Below are positions 1-5,885 of a stretch of 6,514 nucleotides of DNA, piece after piece; within the stretch, counting starts at the first letter, position 1, and every line of letters starts with the position of its first letter. The DNA is from DATBAK01 sp038240075. Lineage in GTDB: Bacteria > Actinomycetota > Acidimicrobiia > IMCC26256 > PALSA-610. The notes under the pieces are model-generated. The model saw only the letters and a list, made by a program, of their open reading frames with translations, was not told the DNA's origin and made no database searches. The DNA lies in contig JBBSEC010000161.1 in the NCBI GenBank assembly GCA_038240075.1, forward strand, positions 1 through 6,514. The letters run 5' to 3'. A program made the translations under genes and the position numbers.

Positions 1-99
1 AAGACCATGGCCGCACGTAAGAAGCGCGTAGCCACGAAAAGCGCTGACCGTGCTCGCACCCGCCGATGTCGGCTGCCGCACACTCGGCTGGTGACTTGA
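1..99 (+). CDS. Short basic reading frame at the left edge, possibly the end of a truncated gene
   Basis: This is the only plus-strand frame open from the first base. It ends at TGA 97-99. If it enters from outside the window it is the C-terminus of an upstream gene. If it starts at ATG 7 it is a 30-aa peptide. The visible residues are strongly basic, with AARKKRVATKSADRARTRR in the middle, as in a nucleic-acid-binding tail. Third-position GC is lower than in the clear genes. No ribosome binding site can be judged because only six bases precede the ATG. I do not recognise a family. It could also be chance open frame in GC-rich DNA. Confidence 0.25.
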   Translation, partial: KTMAARKKRVATKSADRARTRRCRLPHTRLVT

Positions 100-115
100 A
101 CTCCGACCGACCCTG

Positions 116-286
116 TTATCGGTGGGGCCGCGCCGTAGCGCGCCGACGCCGTCCCGGCAGGTCACCGGGGCATGCCGATCTGCGCATTCTGACTCGTCGT
201 GTCGGCTCGTCCACGGGCGTCCCTGACCGGGGCTGTGACCGCTCCCCTACTTCCGCGATCTGCCGCCGCGTTCGAGCCCGCGTCAT
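116..286 (-). CDS. Doubtful 56-aa Arg-rich ORF, third frame of the left minus-strand cluster
   Basis: An ATG at 286 overlaps the TGA of the 106-aa gene in an ATGA arrangement, and the frame runs to TAA at 118-116. The product begins MTRARTRRQIAEVGERSQ and is very rich in Arg and Pro, with no recognisable domain. The overlap is typical of translationally coupled genes, which is the only positive evidence. The Arg/Pro-rich composition and moderate third-position GC are what a non-coding frame in this DNA would also give. Treat it as a possible gene only. Confidence 0.25.
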   Translation of the reverse strand: MTRARTRRQIAEVGERSQPRSGTPVDEPTRRVRMRRSACPGDLPGRRRRATARPHR

Positions 287-603
287 ATCGGTCGCCCGCC
301 TGCGTCGCGGAATCCCTTGCCGTCGACCAGACCCTCGTAGACCTTGCGGAGCCGGCGCGCGACCTTCTCCGTCTTCTTCGCACGCAACGCGAATGCAGCG
401 ATCGTCGCCGGACTCGGTGGATTGCTCGACTCTGCGATGGAGCGCAACCTCGGCACCGCCGCGACCTTCTCCTTGCCCGCAATCACATTGCGCCCGATGA
501 ACGACATCAGCCAGTCGAGTGTTTTCACCGTCTCGGCGGAAAGCCCGTCGAGGTCGACGACCTCCTCCGGGTCGTCGAGCAAGTGGCGCCCTTTGGTCGT
601 CAC
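283..603 (-). CDS. Hypothetical 106-aa protein, translationally coupled to the Cys-rich gene
   Basis: I do not recognise the family. The GTG start at 603 is chosen because it overlaps the stop of the upstream cysteine-rich gene in a GTGA arrangement. The in-frame extension upstream to ATG 699 is Arg-rich and looks non-coding. The protein has an acidic N-terminal stretch (LLDDPEEVVDLDGL, residues 8-21), a mixed helical middle (ETVKTLDWLMSFIGRNVIAG, about 24-43), and a basic helix (RAKKTEKVARRLRKVYEGLV, about 74-93) that could bind nucleic acid or a protein partner. It has no signal peptide, membrane segment or cysteine. The amino-acid mix is natural, unlike the competing frames. It is probably cytoplasmic and co-expressed with the gene ending at 600. 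Its function is unknown. Confidence 0.65.
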   Translation of the reverse strand: MTTKGRHLLDDPEEVVDLDGLSAETVKTLDWLMSFIGRNVIAGKEKVAAVPRLRSIAESSNPPSPATIAAFALRAKKTEKVARRLRKVYEGLVDGKGFRDAGGRPI

Positions 604-857
604 GGCTCGATGTGGATGCCGCAGCGGTTGCAGTCGCCGCCCCGCCAACGCCAGCAGAGCTTCGGTTCGCCCTCGTGCCGCAGTTCCGGGCCGCGGCACC
701 CTTCGATCTCGTCATCCTCGCTGCACCCTGCGGTCGTGCGGTCTTCGTGCAGAATCAGCGAGCCCCTACACGCGTCCACGTAGCGACGATAACGGCCGGG
801 TGCGCCACTAACGCGAGAAGGCGGTCGCTGCGAGTTGTCACCGCGGTGCGACGCCAT
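600..857 (-). CDS. Small cysteine-rich, zinc-ribbon-like protein (85 aa)
   Basis: The C-terminal two thirds looks like a genuine small protein. Cysteines fall at residues 30, 45, 54, 68, 76 and 79, ending CWRWRGGDCNRCGIHIEP. The spacings C-x8-C and C-x7-C-x2-C suggest a bound zinc, although this is not a textbook zinc-finger pattern. The stop overlaps the GTG of the 106-aa gene (GTGA), so the two are probably coupled. The start is uncertain. ATG 857 is preferred because the 20 codons from ATG 917 to 857 have only about 50% third-position GC and ATG 917 lies inside a palindrome. Neither start has a convincing ribosome binding site, and GTG near 782 is a third option. Zinc-ribbon-like proteins of this size occur on phages and mobile elements. 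The role here is unknown. Confidence 0.55.
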   Translation of the reverse strand: MASHRGDNSQRPPSRVSGAPGRYRRYVDACRGSLILHEDRTTAGCSEDDEIEGCRGPELRHEGEPKLCWRWRGGDCNRCGIHIEP

Positions 858-912
858 GCGTCGTCGCCGCTCACGAGTTCCGATCGGACTGTCTGGATGT
901 TGATCCGCCTGA

Positions 913-929
913 CTCATATTAGAACTGAG
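913..929. promoter_or_regulatory. Operator-like palindrome in the left divergent promoter region
   Basis: The sequence has the form CTCA-N9-TGAG. Its minus-strand reading, CTCAGTTCTAATATGAG, matches the palindrome in front of the main operon (6355-6371) at 14 of 17 positions. It lies between the minus-strand cluster (857 leftward) and the plus-strand HTH gene (952). It contains a TAATAT on the minus strand that could be a -10 element for the left cluster. Binding of a dimeric regulator is inferred from symmetry and from the second copy. Confidence 0.5.
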
Positions 930-938
930 CCCGGCGAC

Positions 939-944
939 TAGGGT
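939..944 (+). promoter_or_regulatory. Leaderless-type -10 element for the 112-aa HTH gene
   Basis: TAGGGT fits the actinobacterial -10 pattern TANNNT and ends 7 nt before ATG 952. Transcription would therefore begin at or next to the A of the start codon, giving a leaderless mRNA. This fits the lack of any Shine-Dalgarno sequence in front of the ATG. No convincing -35 is seen, as is common for such promoters. The nearby palindrome at 913-929 covers the -35 area and could regulate it. Confidence 0.5.
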
Positions 945-951
945 TGCGCGT

Positions 952-1290
952 ATGGCACGAGGCCCGGGACGTCCCGCGAAGCCGACTAAGTTCGACGACG
1001 CGACACTGAAGGCCGCGCGACGCGCGCTGCTGGATGTGGCACGCGAGCTGCGACTGCCTCGCGTGCGCTACCCGGCGTCGACGCGGCGCGAGCCGAAGCG
1101 GACCGTGGAGACGCCGAGGCATCTTGATGTCGCGGTCTTGGCGCTCGAGCTCAGTCAGGTGATGGAACGGTTGGCGGGTGAGCACGTTGCGTTGGCTCGG
1201 GAACTCGACAAGGTGACGTGGGAAGACGTTGGTGCGGCGTTCGGGATTTCGATGCAGTCGGCGCATCATCGTTTCCGGGAACCGTCATAG
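952..1290 (+). CDS. Helix-turn-helix DNA-binding protein (112 aa)
   Basis: A small basic protein with an N-terminal GPGRPAKP stretch (residues 4-11) resembling an AT-hook (core GRP). A middle helical region follows (about 56-86), then a C-terminal helix-turn-helix at about 86-108 (DKVTWEDVGAAFGISMQSAH). That segment has the usual pattern of a 'sense the step, then A-A-x-G-hS' turn followed by a recognition helix. Small actinobacterial proteins with this layout are probably DNA-binding regulators or nucleoid-type proteins. The ATG at 952 has no ribosome binding site but sits 7 nt after TAGGGT, so leaderless translation is likely. The gene converges on the relaxase gene, and its TAG (1288-1290) overlaps the last relaxase codons by 6 nt. 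Its target is unknown; the two related palindromes at 913-929 and 6355-6371 are candidates. Confidence 0.8.
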   Translation: MARGPGRPAKPTKFDDATLKAARRALLDVARELRLPRVRYPASTRREPKRTVETPRHLDVAVLALELSQVMERLAGEHVALARELDKVTWEDVGAAFGISMQSAHHRFREPS

Positions 1291-4200
1291 CTCGATGCCC
1301 ACGTCCGCGGCGCGCTGTCTCGATTTCGCGTTTGTGGCGATGGCAGCGTTGATGGCCGAGGTCGCGATGTCATATTCGCGTGCTGCTTCACGCGACCTGG
1401 GTCGGACGCTGAGGAGTTGTTGGCCGGCGTCACCTTCGGGCGCGTCGGAGACGGTGTCGGGATTGCGGGCGCGGTAGACGGCCGTCGTGGCGACGGCGGT
1501 CCGCCAGGCGCGTCGGTCGCGTTGGAGCATCGGTTCGGAACCGAGGACGAACCGGACCGCCGCGTCGGGGTTGTTCACGGCGGCGACGCGGATTTGGGTT
1601 TCGCGCGCTCGTTCTGCGCGTCGTACGACTTGTTGTTCAGCGACGAGATCGGAGTGGGTTTCGAGCCACTCGTGCCTAAGCACCTGGTGACCTTCATGGT
1701 TGGCGAGGCGCGCGGAGGTGTGGGTGAGCGCGCGGTCGAGCGCCCGGAGTGCGGCGCGCGCCCGGTCCGGTCCTCGCTCCCCGTTGTTGCGATCGCTCGG
1801 TGTGTCGGGTTCCGCCGGCTGGTCGATGTTGCGAACTTCAGCCCAGGCTTGGCGGCGAGCGAGGATGGACTCGATCGTGTGCGTGGCCTTCTCGATTGCC
1901 GGGGTCATGTCGGCGGGCGCGCGTCGCATCTGGACGTCGAGTTGTCGCCGTCTCGCGGTGAGTTCGGCGAGCGTTCGGCCGGCGAGCGTTCCGGCGACTG
2001 CGTCGAGATCGGGGGATGCGTCGGCGGCCATGTGCGCGCTGCGGCGCCGCCCCAGGGCTTGGGCGATATCGCTGATGCCGAACGGCTGCGACTCGGCGGG
2101 CGTGTGGGCGAGTTCGTTGCTGACATCCGGTCGGTTGCCGTCGACGATGTAGATGCGGGCGCTCTGACGGCCGCGGGTGAGAGCGACGTAGCCCTCCTCG
2201 AATGACGACAGGTCGGTCGGGTGGTAGCGAGCAACCTGATGGGTTGCACCTTGGACCCCGTAGCTGGTGCGCGCGTAGCCGTGTTCGAGCCGGCCGGCGG
2301 TGAGGTAGGTGTTGGGGACGCGGATCGTGCCTTCCCGGTCGAACGCGACCACGACCTCGCCCTGGTCGAGATCGGTTTTGATGATGGTGCCGGTGCTGCC
2401 GTTCTTGACGGACTCGCGTCCACTAACAGCTCGGAGGCGCCGTTCGTTGCGGCGGGCGACGACTTCGTCGCCGACCATGAACTCCCGGCCCGCGACCACC
2501 AGCGGTACCCCCGAGAGCTCACCGTTCGACTTCAGAAGCGCGCGTGCGCGGTCGTTGAGCGCACGGCGGGTGGAGTTCGGGCCCGCGATCATCGGATCGA
2601 CGTGTTCGTGCAGCCGGGCCGCGTACCAGTCCGCGACGATCGCGTCGAAGGACTCCCCCGCGGTGCGGGAACGGACCACTTTGCCGGCCTCGTCGTAGCG
2701 GCCGAGCGCGTCAGCGACGTGCCCGTCGCGATACTCCGCGATCGCGAGCCGCTCGGTGTGGTCTTCTTGACGGTTGTTGTCGACCAGACGCACCAACCCG
2801 TCGCCACGCTCCGCGCAGAGCCGCCGGAACACACCGCCGACATCGACCGAACCGTGCTGATCAGGATCACCAACCAGGCGGATCGCACCATCGGCAGCAC
2901 GAACATGGGCCGCGAGGCGGGCGAGGTCACGGGTGCCGAGCATCGACGCCTCATCAACGACCACCACCGTCCCGCGCGCCAGACCAGGCGAGCTGCGGTC
3001 GCCGAGGTCCCACAAGAGTCGAGTGACCGTGGATGCGGAGGCGCCGGTCGAGCGCGCGAACCCGGCGGCATGCTCGAGTTCGGACGCTGCGGCGGCGGAC
3101 ACGGCGCAGCCGATGATCGGAACACCCGCGTCGATGTGGGCGGCGACGACCGCTTCGAGCGCATACGTCTTGCCCGCGCCGGGCCGTCCGGCGACGGGCT
3201 GCACGAACTCACCCGACGAACACACCGCCCGCACCATCGCACACTGCTCGTCCGACAACTCGCCCCGCTGCGACACAACGTTCTCGACCGTCTCGGCCGC
3301 GACGACCGTCCCCGCCCGCTCATCTCGACTTGCCCACGCGAGGAGCCGCGACTCGATCTCGACGAGGTCGGGAACGGTGTAGAGCTTCTGGGTCACCGAC
3401 CGCGGTACAGACAGCCGTGCAGACCAAGATCCGTCCACTGATCCCTCAACGGATGTCTGCACAGAGGTCTGTACCGGCTCGGCGCGGTCGACCAACAGGA
3501 CCCGGTCGCTCGTCAACAACCGGTCCGCCATGCGTTCGATCTGCGCGGCGGTTGCCGACGCGCCGACCGCGGAGGCGAGCGCCTCGATCACATCGGTACG
3601 CCGGAACGTCGCGGCCCGTTCGGTCAGGCCGTAGGGACCGACCAGCCCATCGAGACAACGATCGACCAATCGGGGCTCCAGCGTCGGTGGCGCGTCCCGG
3701 TCGAAACATCCGTCCGCGTCATCGGCGTCAAAGCCAACGGCGGCGGCCTCGTCGCGCCAGCGTTGCTCCAACGTCTCCGCGTCGACGCTGTAGTCCTTCG
3801 CTTGACGGGTCCGCAGGGTCGCGACCTGCGCAGCGCGTGCCGACTGGTTCCCGGACTCGGCGAGCACTTCCTCGATCTCGGCACGCCGTTTCGAGAACAC
3901 CTGGATCACTTCAGCCGGGACGCCGACGACCTCGGCGTGACCGTTCACGACCGGCGTGAACTGCACACCGAGACGGTCGGCGAGCAGATGCCGCAAGTGC
4001 GCTTGGTACAGATACCCGGCCGCATGCGCATGTTCGTACAGCCCGATACCGGCAATGGCCCGCCACCACGCATCAGCCGAATCGTCAACCGACGTCATGT
4101 TCGCGGTCACGACGTGCGTGTGCAGCAACGGATCACCGGCCCGGCTAGTGCGATGATCGAACGCGGCCGCGACGATCCCCGCCGACGACACCAGATGCCG

Positions 4201-4908
4201 GTCCTTGCCGCCCTGCCGGGCAAACACCGCGTTGGTCTCGTAGTAGCGGACAACCTCATCGACCGCCTCCGCATGCGCACGCCGGATCTCGCCCCGCCGC
4301 CCGTCGTCAGCGAGGGCCCACAAGACACTGACGCTCTTCGGCGGCCGCAACGTCAAGTCATAACCGGGACGTGCCTTGACCCTCGGACGCGACCCCGCGA
4401 ACCGTTCGAGCTCAGCCCGGCTCACCGTCCACGCGTCGCTGCCGGCCTGACCATTGCCCTCCGCTTTCACGCCCAGGAGGTACGACTTCGGTTCGGCGAC
4501 CGCCTCGCCGTCACCGGCCTCGGCGATGCGAGTGCGATACCGATCACCCTCGGCCAACAGCCCGGTCACGTAGCGCGCCGAGACGCCGAGATGCGCCGCC
4601 GCGCGCAGCGAGTCCACGAGTTCCGACAGCTCCTCGGGCTCGGACACTTCCTCGCGTCGCTTCTCGGCTCGGGACGCGGACCCCTGCGCGGTGGCGAGAT
4701 ACGCACCGGTCTCGGGGTGCTGGCCGCGGAGCACTTTGCGGAAGTCGTCGGGATCGACATGTCCCGAAAGTCCGAGCTCGTGCGCGAGTGATCCGACCCA
4801 CCGGCCCGGTTGTTCCCCCCGGCCTGCGTAGTAGTCCTCGGCCGAGGTCGCGACCTCACCGACGTAGTACTCGGTCGCGCCCGCACTCAACTTCCCGATG
4901 CTCAGCAC
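1285..4908 (-). CDS. MobF-family (TrwC/TraI-like) conjugative relaxase-helicase, 1,207 aa
   Basis: This enzyme would nick the element's oriT, stay covalently bound to the 5' end, and unwind the transferred strand. The relaxase domain (about 1-400) has tyrosine pairs Y14-Y15 and Y26-Y27, D184 in DLTLRPPKSVSVLW, and H252, H263 and H265 (DPLLHTHVV). The histidine spacing of 11 and 2 is that of TrwC. The helicase part is RecD-like: Walker A GRPGAGKT (574-581), Walker B VVVVDEAS (648-655), GDPDQ (680-684), TSYGVQGAT (881-889) and motif VI ALTRGR (909-914). The last 250 residues are helical and Arg/Ala-rich, with no motif I recognise. The GTG at 4908 is chosen because it directly follows an AGGAGG-type ribosome binding site with close spacing and because VLSIGKL is the family's usual N-terminus. 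The frame is also open upstream into the ATPase gene, so a 1,476-aa fusion is possible. Residues 479-488 (VQTSVQTSVE) are an odd repeat in the interdomain linker. Confidence 0.93.
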   Translation of the reverse strand: MLSIGKLSAGATEYYVGEVATSAEDYYAGRGEQPGRWVGSLAHELGLSGHVDPDDFRKVLRGQHPETGAYLATAQGSASRAEKRREEVSEPEELSELVDSLRAAAHLGVSARYVTGLLAEGDRYRTRIAEAGDGEAVAEPKSYLLGVKAEGNGQAGSDAWTVSRAELERFAGSRPRVKARPGYDLTLRPPKSVSVLWALADDGRRGEIRRAHAEAVDEVVRYYETNAVFARQGGKDRHLVSSAGIVAAAFDHRTSRAGDPLLHTHVVTANMTSVDDSADAWWRAIAGIGLYEHAHAAGYLYQAHLRHLLADRLGVQFTPVVNGHAEVVGVPAEVIQVFSKRRAEIEEVLAESGNQSARAAQVATLRTRQAKDYSVDAETLEQRWRDEAAAVGFDADDADGCFDRDAPPTLEPRLVDRCLDGLVGPYGLTERAATFRRTDVIEALASAVGASATAAQIERMADRLLTSDRVLLVDRAEPVQTSVQTSVEGSVDGSWSARLSVPRSVTQKLYTVPDLVEIESRLLAWASRDERAGTVVAAETVENVVSQRGELSDEQCAMVRAVCSSGEFVQPVAGRPGAGKTYALEAVVAAHIDAGVPIIGCAVSAAAASELEHAAGFARSTGASASTVTRLLWDLGDRSSPGLARGTVVVVDEASMLGTRDLARLAAHVRAADGAIRLVGDPDQHGSVDVGGVFRRLCAERGDGLVRLVDNNRQEDHTERLAIAEYRDGHVADALGRYDEAGKVVRSRTAGESFDAIVADWYAARLHEHVDPMIAGPNSTRRALNDRARALLKSNGELSGVPLVVAGREFMVGDEVVARRNERRLRAVSGRESVKNGSTGTIIKTDLDQGEVVVAFDREGTIRVPNTYLTAGRLEHGYARTSYGVQGATHQVARYHPTDLSSFEEGYVALTRGRQSARIYIVDGNRPDVSNELAHTPAESQPFGISDIAQALGRRRSAHMAADASPDLDAVAGTLAGRTLAELTARRRQLDVQMRRAPADMTPAIEKATHTIESILARRQAWAEVRNIDQPAEPDTPSDRNNGERGPDRARAALRALDRALTHTSARLANHEGHQVLRHEWLETHSDLVAEQQVVRRAERARETQIRVAAVNNPDAAVRFVLGSEPMLQRDRRAWRTAVATTAVYRARNPDTVSDAPEGDAGQQLLSVRPRSREAAREYDIATSAINAAIATNAKSRQRAADVGIEL
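3403..3476. repeat. 74-bp imperfect inverted repeat inside the relaxase gene, built from 12-bp units
   Basis: The left arm 3403-3424 pairs with the right arm 3455-3476 at 19 of 22 positions. Each arm holds two 8-mers set 12 bp apart: GTACAGAC and GTGCAGAC on the left, GTCTGCAC and GTCTGTAC on the right. The 30-nt loop has a further perfect 6-bp stem (ATCCGT 3429-3434 with ACGGAT 3449-3454). It encodes the linker between the relaxase and helicase domains, residues about 479-502. The right arm encodes VQTSVQTS, while the left arm encodes unrelated residues. The symmetry is therefore at DNA or RNA level. Confidence 0.7.
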
Positions 4909-4918
4909 TCGCCCTCCT
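4906..4918 (-). promoter_or_regulatory. Ribosome binding site and GTG start that define the relaxase gene
   Basis: On the minus strand the sequence reads ACAGGAGGGCGAGTG, a near-perfect Shine-Dalgarno followed after a short spacer by the GTG at 4908-4906. It lies inside an otherwise uninterrupted reading frame and is the main evidence that the relaxase is translated on its own rather than only as a fusion to the upstream ATPase. Confidence 0.75.
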
Positions 4919-5715
4919 GTCGCGTCGCTTCGAAGAGGAATGGCGCGTGCAATCCCCGAATCGCGACAAGACGAAAAGGCTCTGCTGCTTCCGCTTAGCG
5001 GAAGCGGCATATCTGTGCCGATCTTGGGACGGGCTTTTCGAGTCGAACGGTCAAGGTCCAAGGAGGCGGTTGACGGGCTCGGGAGGGCCGTTGGAGAGGA
5101 CTGTGCCGATCGGGCTGAGGGGTGTCGGTTTCGGGATACGGCGACGGGGTTGGTGGCGGAGACGAGCGTGTCGACGTACTGGTGGAGGCCGGCGAGCTCG
5201 CGCAGCTTGTGCGATCGGGTGACGAGGAGGCCGGCGTCGATCGTGCGGGCGACGTTCGCGGTCACGTGGACCTGGGCGACGACCGGGACGCCGCACACGT
5301 CCTGCACGTCGCGCAAGGTCAGGCTGCGGCCGGTCTCGCTCAGGACCACGATGCCGTCCGGGTGCAGCTCGCGGTTCACGATGCTGCGCAGGCCGAGGTA
5401 ACACGGACCACGGAGCACCACCAGCAGCAGTCCGGTCGGCCGGTGGTCGAGTTCGTCGAGACGCCCCGCATCGACCACCGTGAACGGCGCAGTGTCGGTG
5501 TCTGCGGAGACGAGCGTGAGGCCGTCCGCGATGGCCATCGGCACCTCTGGATCACCTGCTGCGCCGAGGCCGAGCAGCGCCGCCGCGGTCCCGACGTCGT
5601 TGGCGACAAGCTGGGTCGGCACGATGTGCGCCGCGAACAACGCAGCCGCGGCCGCGACGGTGCTCGCGCCGCTGCCACCACGGGCACCGACGACCGTGAT
5701 GGTCTGTGCAGTCAT
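4909..5715 (-). CDS. ParA/CpaE-like ATPase with degenerate P-loop; frame open into the relaxase
   Basis: Residues 1-193 look like a ParA/MinD-superfamily (SIMIBI) protein. They begin TITVVGARGGSGASTVA, a deviant Walker A at 10-19 in which both lysines of KGGxGK(S/T) are replaced (R12, A17), as in CpaE/TadZ-type members. VVDAGRLDEL (80-89) matches the Walker A' position, and VVAQVHVTANVARTIDAG (145-162) resembles the family's later strand and helix. At about 200 residues it is shorter than a classical ParA. The ATG at 5715 has GGAG 7 nt upstream and overlaps the preceding 57-aa gene's TGA (ATGA). There is no in-frame stop before the relaxase start at 4908. Residues 194-269 are Ser/Arg/Pro-rich, and codons 5049-4909 have only about half G/C third positions. 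The natural C-terminus is probably near 5130-5050; a -1 shift would end it at TGA 5053-5051. Likely role: partition-like or positioning partner of the relaxase. Confidence 0.75.
4983..5020. repeat. Two overlapping hairpins between the ATPase and relaxase: candidate oriT, attenuator or terminator
   Basis: The first is GCTTCCGC-TTA-GCGGAAGC (4987-5005), a perfect 8-bp stem with a 3-nt loop. Bases 4983-4986 and 5006-5009 extend it by three more pairs after one mismatch. The second, CGGCA-TATCTG-TGCCG (5005-5020), shares bases with the first, so the two cannot form fully at once. On the minus strand the first is followed about 12 nt later by a short TTTT (CCTTTTCG), a weak terminator-like feature. 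Relaxase nick regions often carry such hairpins next to the relaxase gene, so oriT is also plausible. Confidence 0.5.
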
Positions 5716-5885
5716 CGCTGATCTCCATTCCGTCGAGTGTCGACCTCAACGGAGGTCTGCACACTGGTCTGCACGGTCGTCTGCACCGGCGGGAAAAAGC
5801 ACCGGTACAGGGCGGGCACACTGCCCACCCCGCACCGGCCATCGGTCCGGCTGGCTTCCCCGACCAGCCCGGTCCGAAAACTCAT
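5712..5885 (-). CDS. Small 57-aa protein with VQT(S/T) repeats, coupled on both sides
   Basis: An ATG at 5885 overlaps the TGA of the winged-helix gene (ATGA), and its own TGA at 5714-5712 overlaps the ATG of the ATPase gene (ATGA). It fills the gap between those genes exactly. About 75% of its third codon positions are G or C. The N-terminal half (MSFRTGLVGEASR, then GVGSVPALYRCFFPP at 19-33) has no recognisable domain; C18 and C29 are the only cysteines. Residues 34-48 are a repeat, VQTTVQTSVQTSVEV, also seen in the relaxase interdomain linker. There is no signal peptide or membrane segment. Function is unknown. The shared repeat suggests it may act with the relaxase, or that both carry the same DNA element. 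Coding is supported by the double overlap, not by homology. Confidence 0.6.
   Translation of the reverse strand: MSFRTGLVGEASRTDGRCGVGSVPALYRCFFPPVQTTVQTSVQTSVEVDTRRNGDQR
5745..5786. repeat. Three tandem 12-bp repeats (GTCTGCAC core) within the 57-aa gene
   Basis: GTCTGCAC occurs at 5755-5762, 5767-5774 and 5779-5786, with an exact 12-bp period. The preceding CTCAACGGA (5745-5753) is also found before the related pair in the relaxase gene (3445-3474). Over 30 aligned bases the two loci differ at only a few positions. On the minus strand each unit encodes V-Q-T-(S/T). The regular spacing resembles iterons, but a coding repeat is equally possible. Confidence 0.65.
5781..5830 (-). terminator. 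Hairpins near the end of the winged-helix gene, weak terminator or RNA structure
   Basis: Two stems sit side by side. GGGCGGGCA-CAC-TGCCCACCC (5810-5830) has a 9-bp stem with one mismatch on the plus strand, which is a G-U pair in minus-strand RNA. CTGCACCGG (5781-5789) pairs with CCGGTACAG (5802-5810) at 8 of 9 positions around a loop containing five T on the minus strand (AAAAA at 5794-5798). They lie inside the 57-aa gene, so they are more likely attenuators or by-products of the repeats than a full terminator. Confidence 0.3.

Noticed and set aside
604..699. Upstream extension of the 106-aa gene to ATG 699
   Set aside because: The extra 32 residues are Arg/Leu-rich and lie within the well-supported end of the cysteine-rich gene in another frame; GTG 603 with its GTGA overlap is the better start.
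199..941. Plus-strand frames opposite the left minus-strand cluster
   Set aside because: They are Arg/Ser/Pro-rich, with no ribosome binding sites, and they conflict with the coupled minus-strand pair whose amino-acid composition is natural.
1417..2205. A 262-codon plus-strand open frame
   Set aside because: It is a shadow of the relaxase C-terminus, with no ribosome binding site or family resemblance.
2221..3441. A 406-codon plus-strand open frame
   Set aside because: It is antisense to the helicase part of the relaxase. Long antisense frames are expected opposite a high-GC gene, and its product is rich in R, D, G and V with no recognisable motif.
3763..4791. A 342-codon plus-strand open frame
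   Set aside because: It lies opposite the relaxase domain, whose catalytic motifs are clear on the minus strand; no motif is seen in this frame.
5035..5047. TTCGAGTCGAA, resembling a tRNA T-loop
   Set aside because: No acceptor, D or anticodon stem can be placed around it; it is a short palindrome only.
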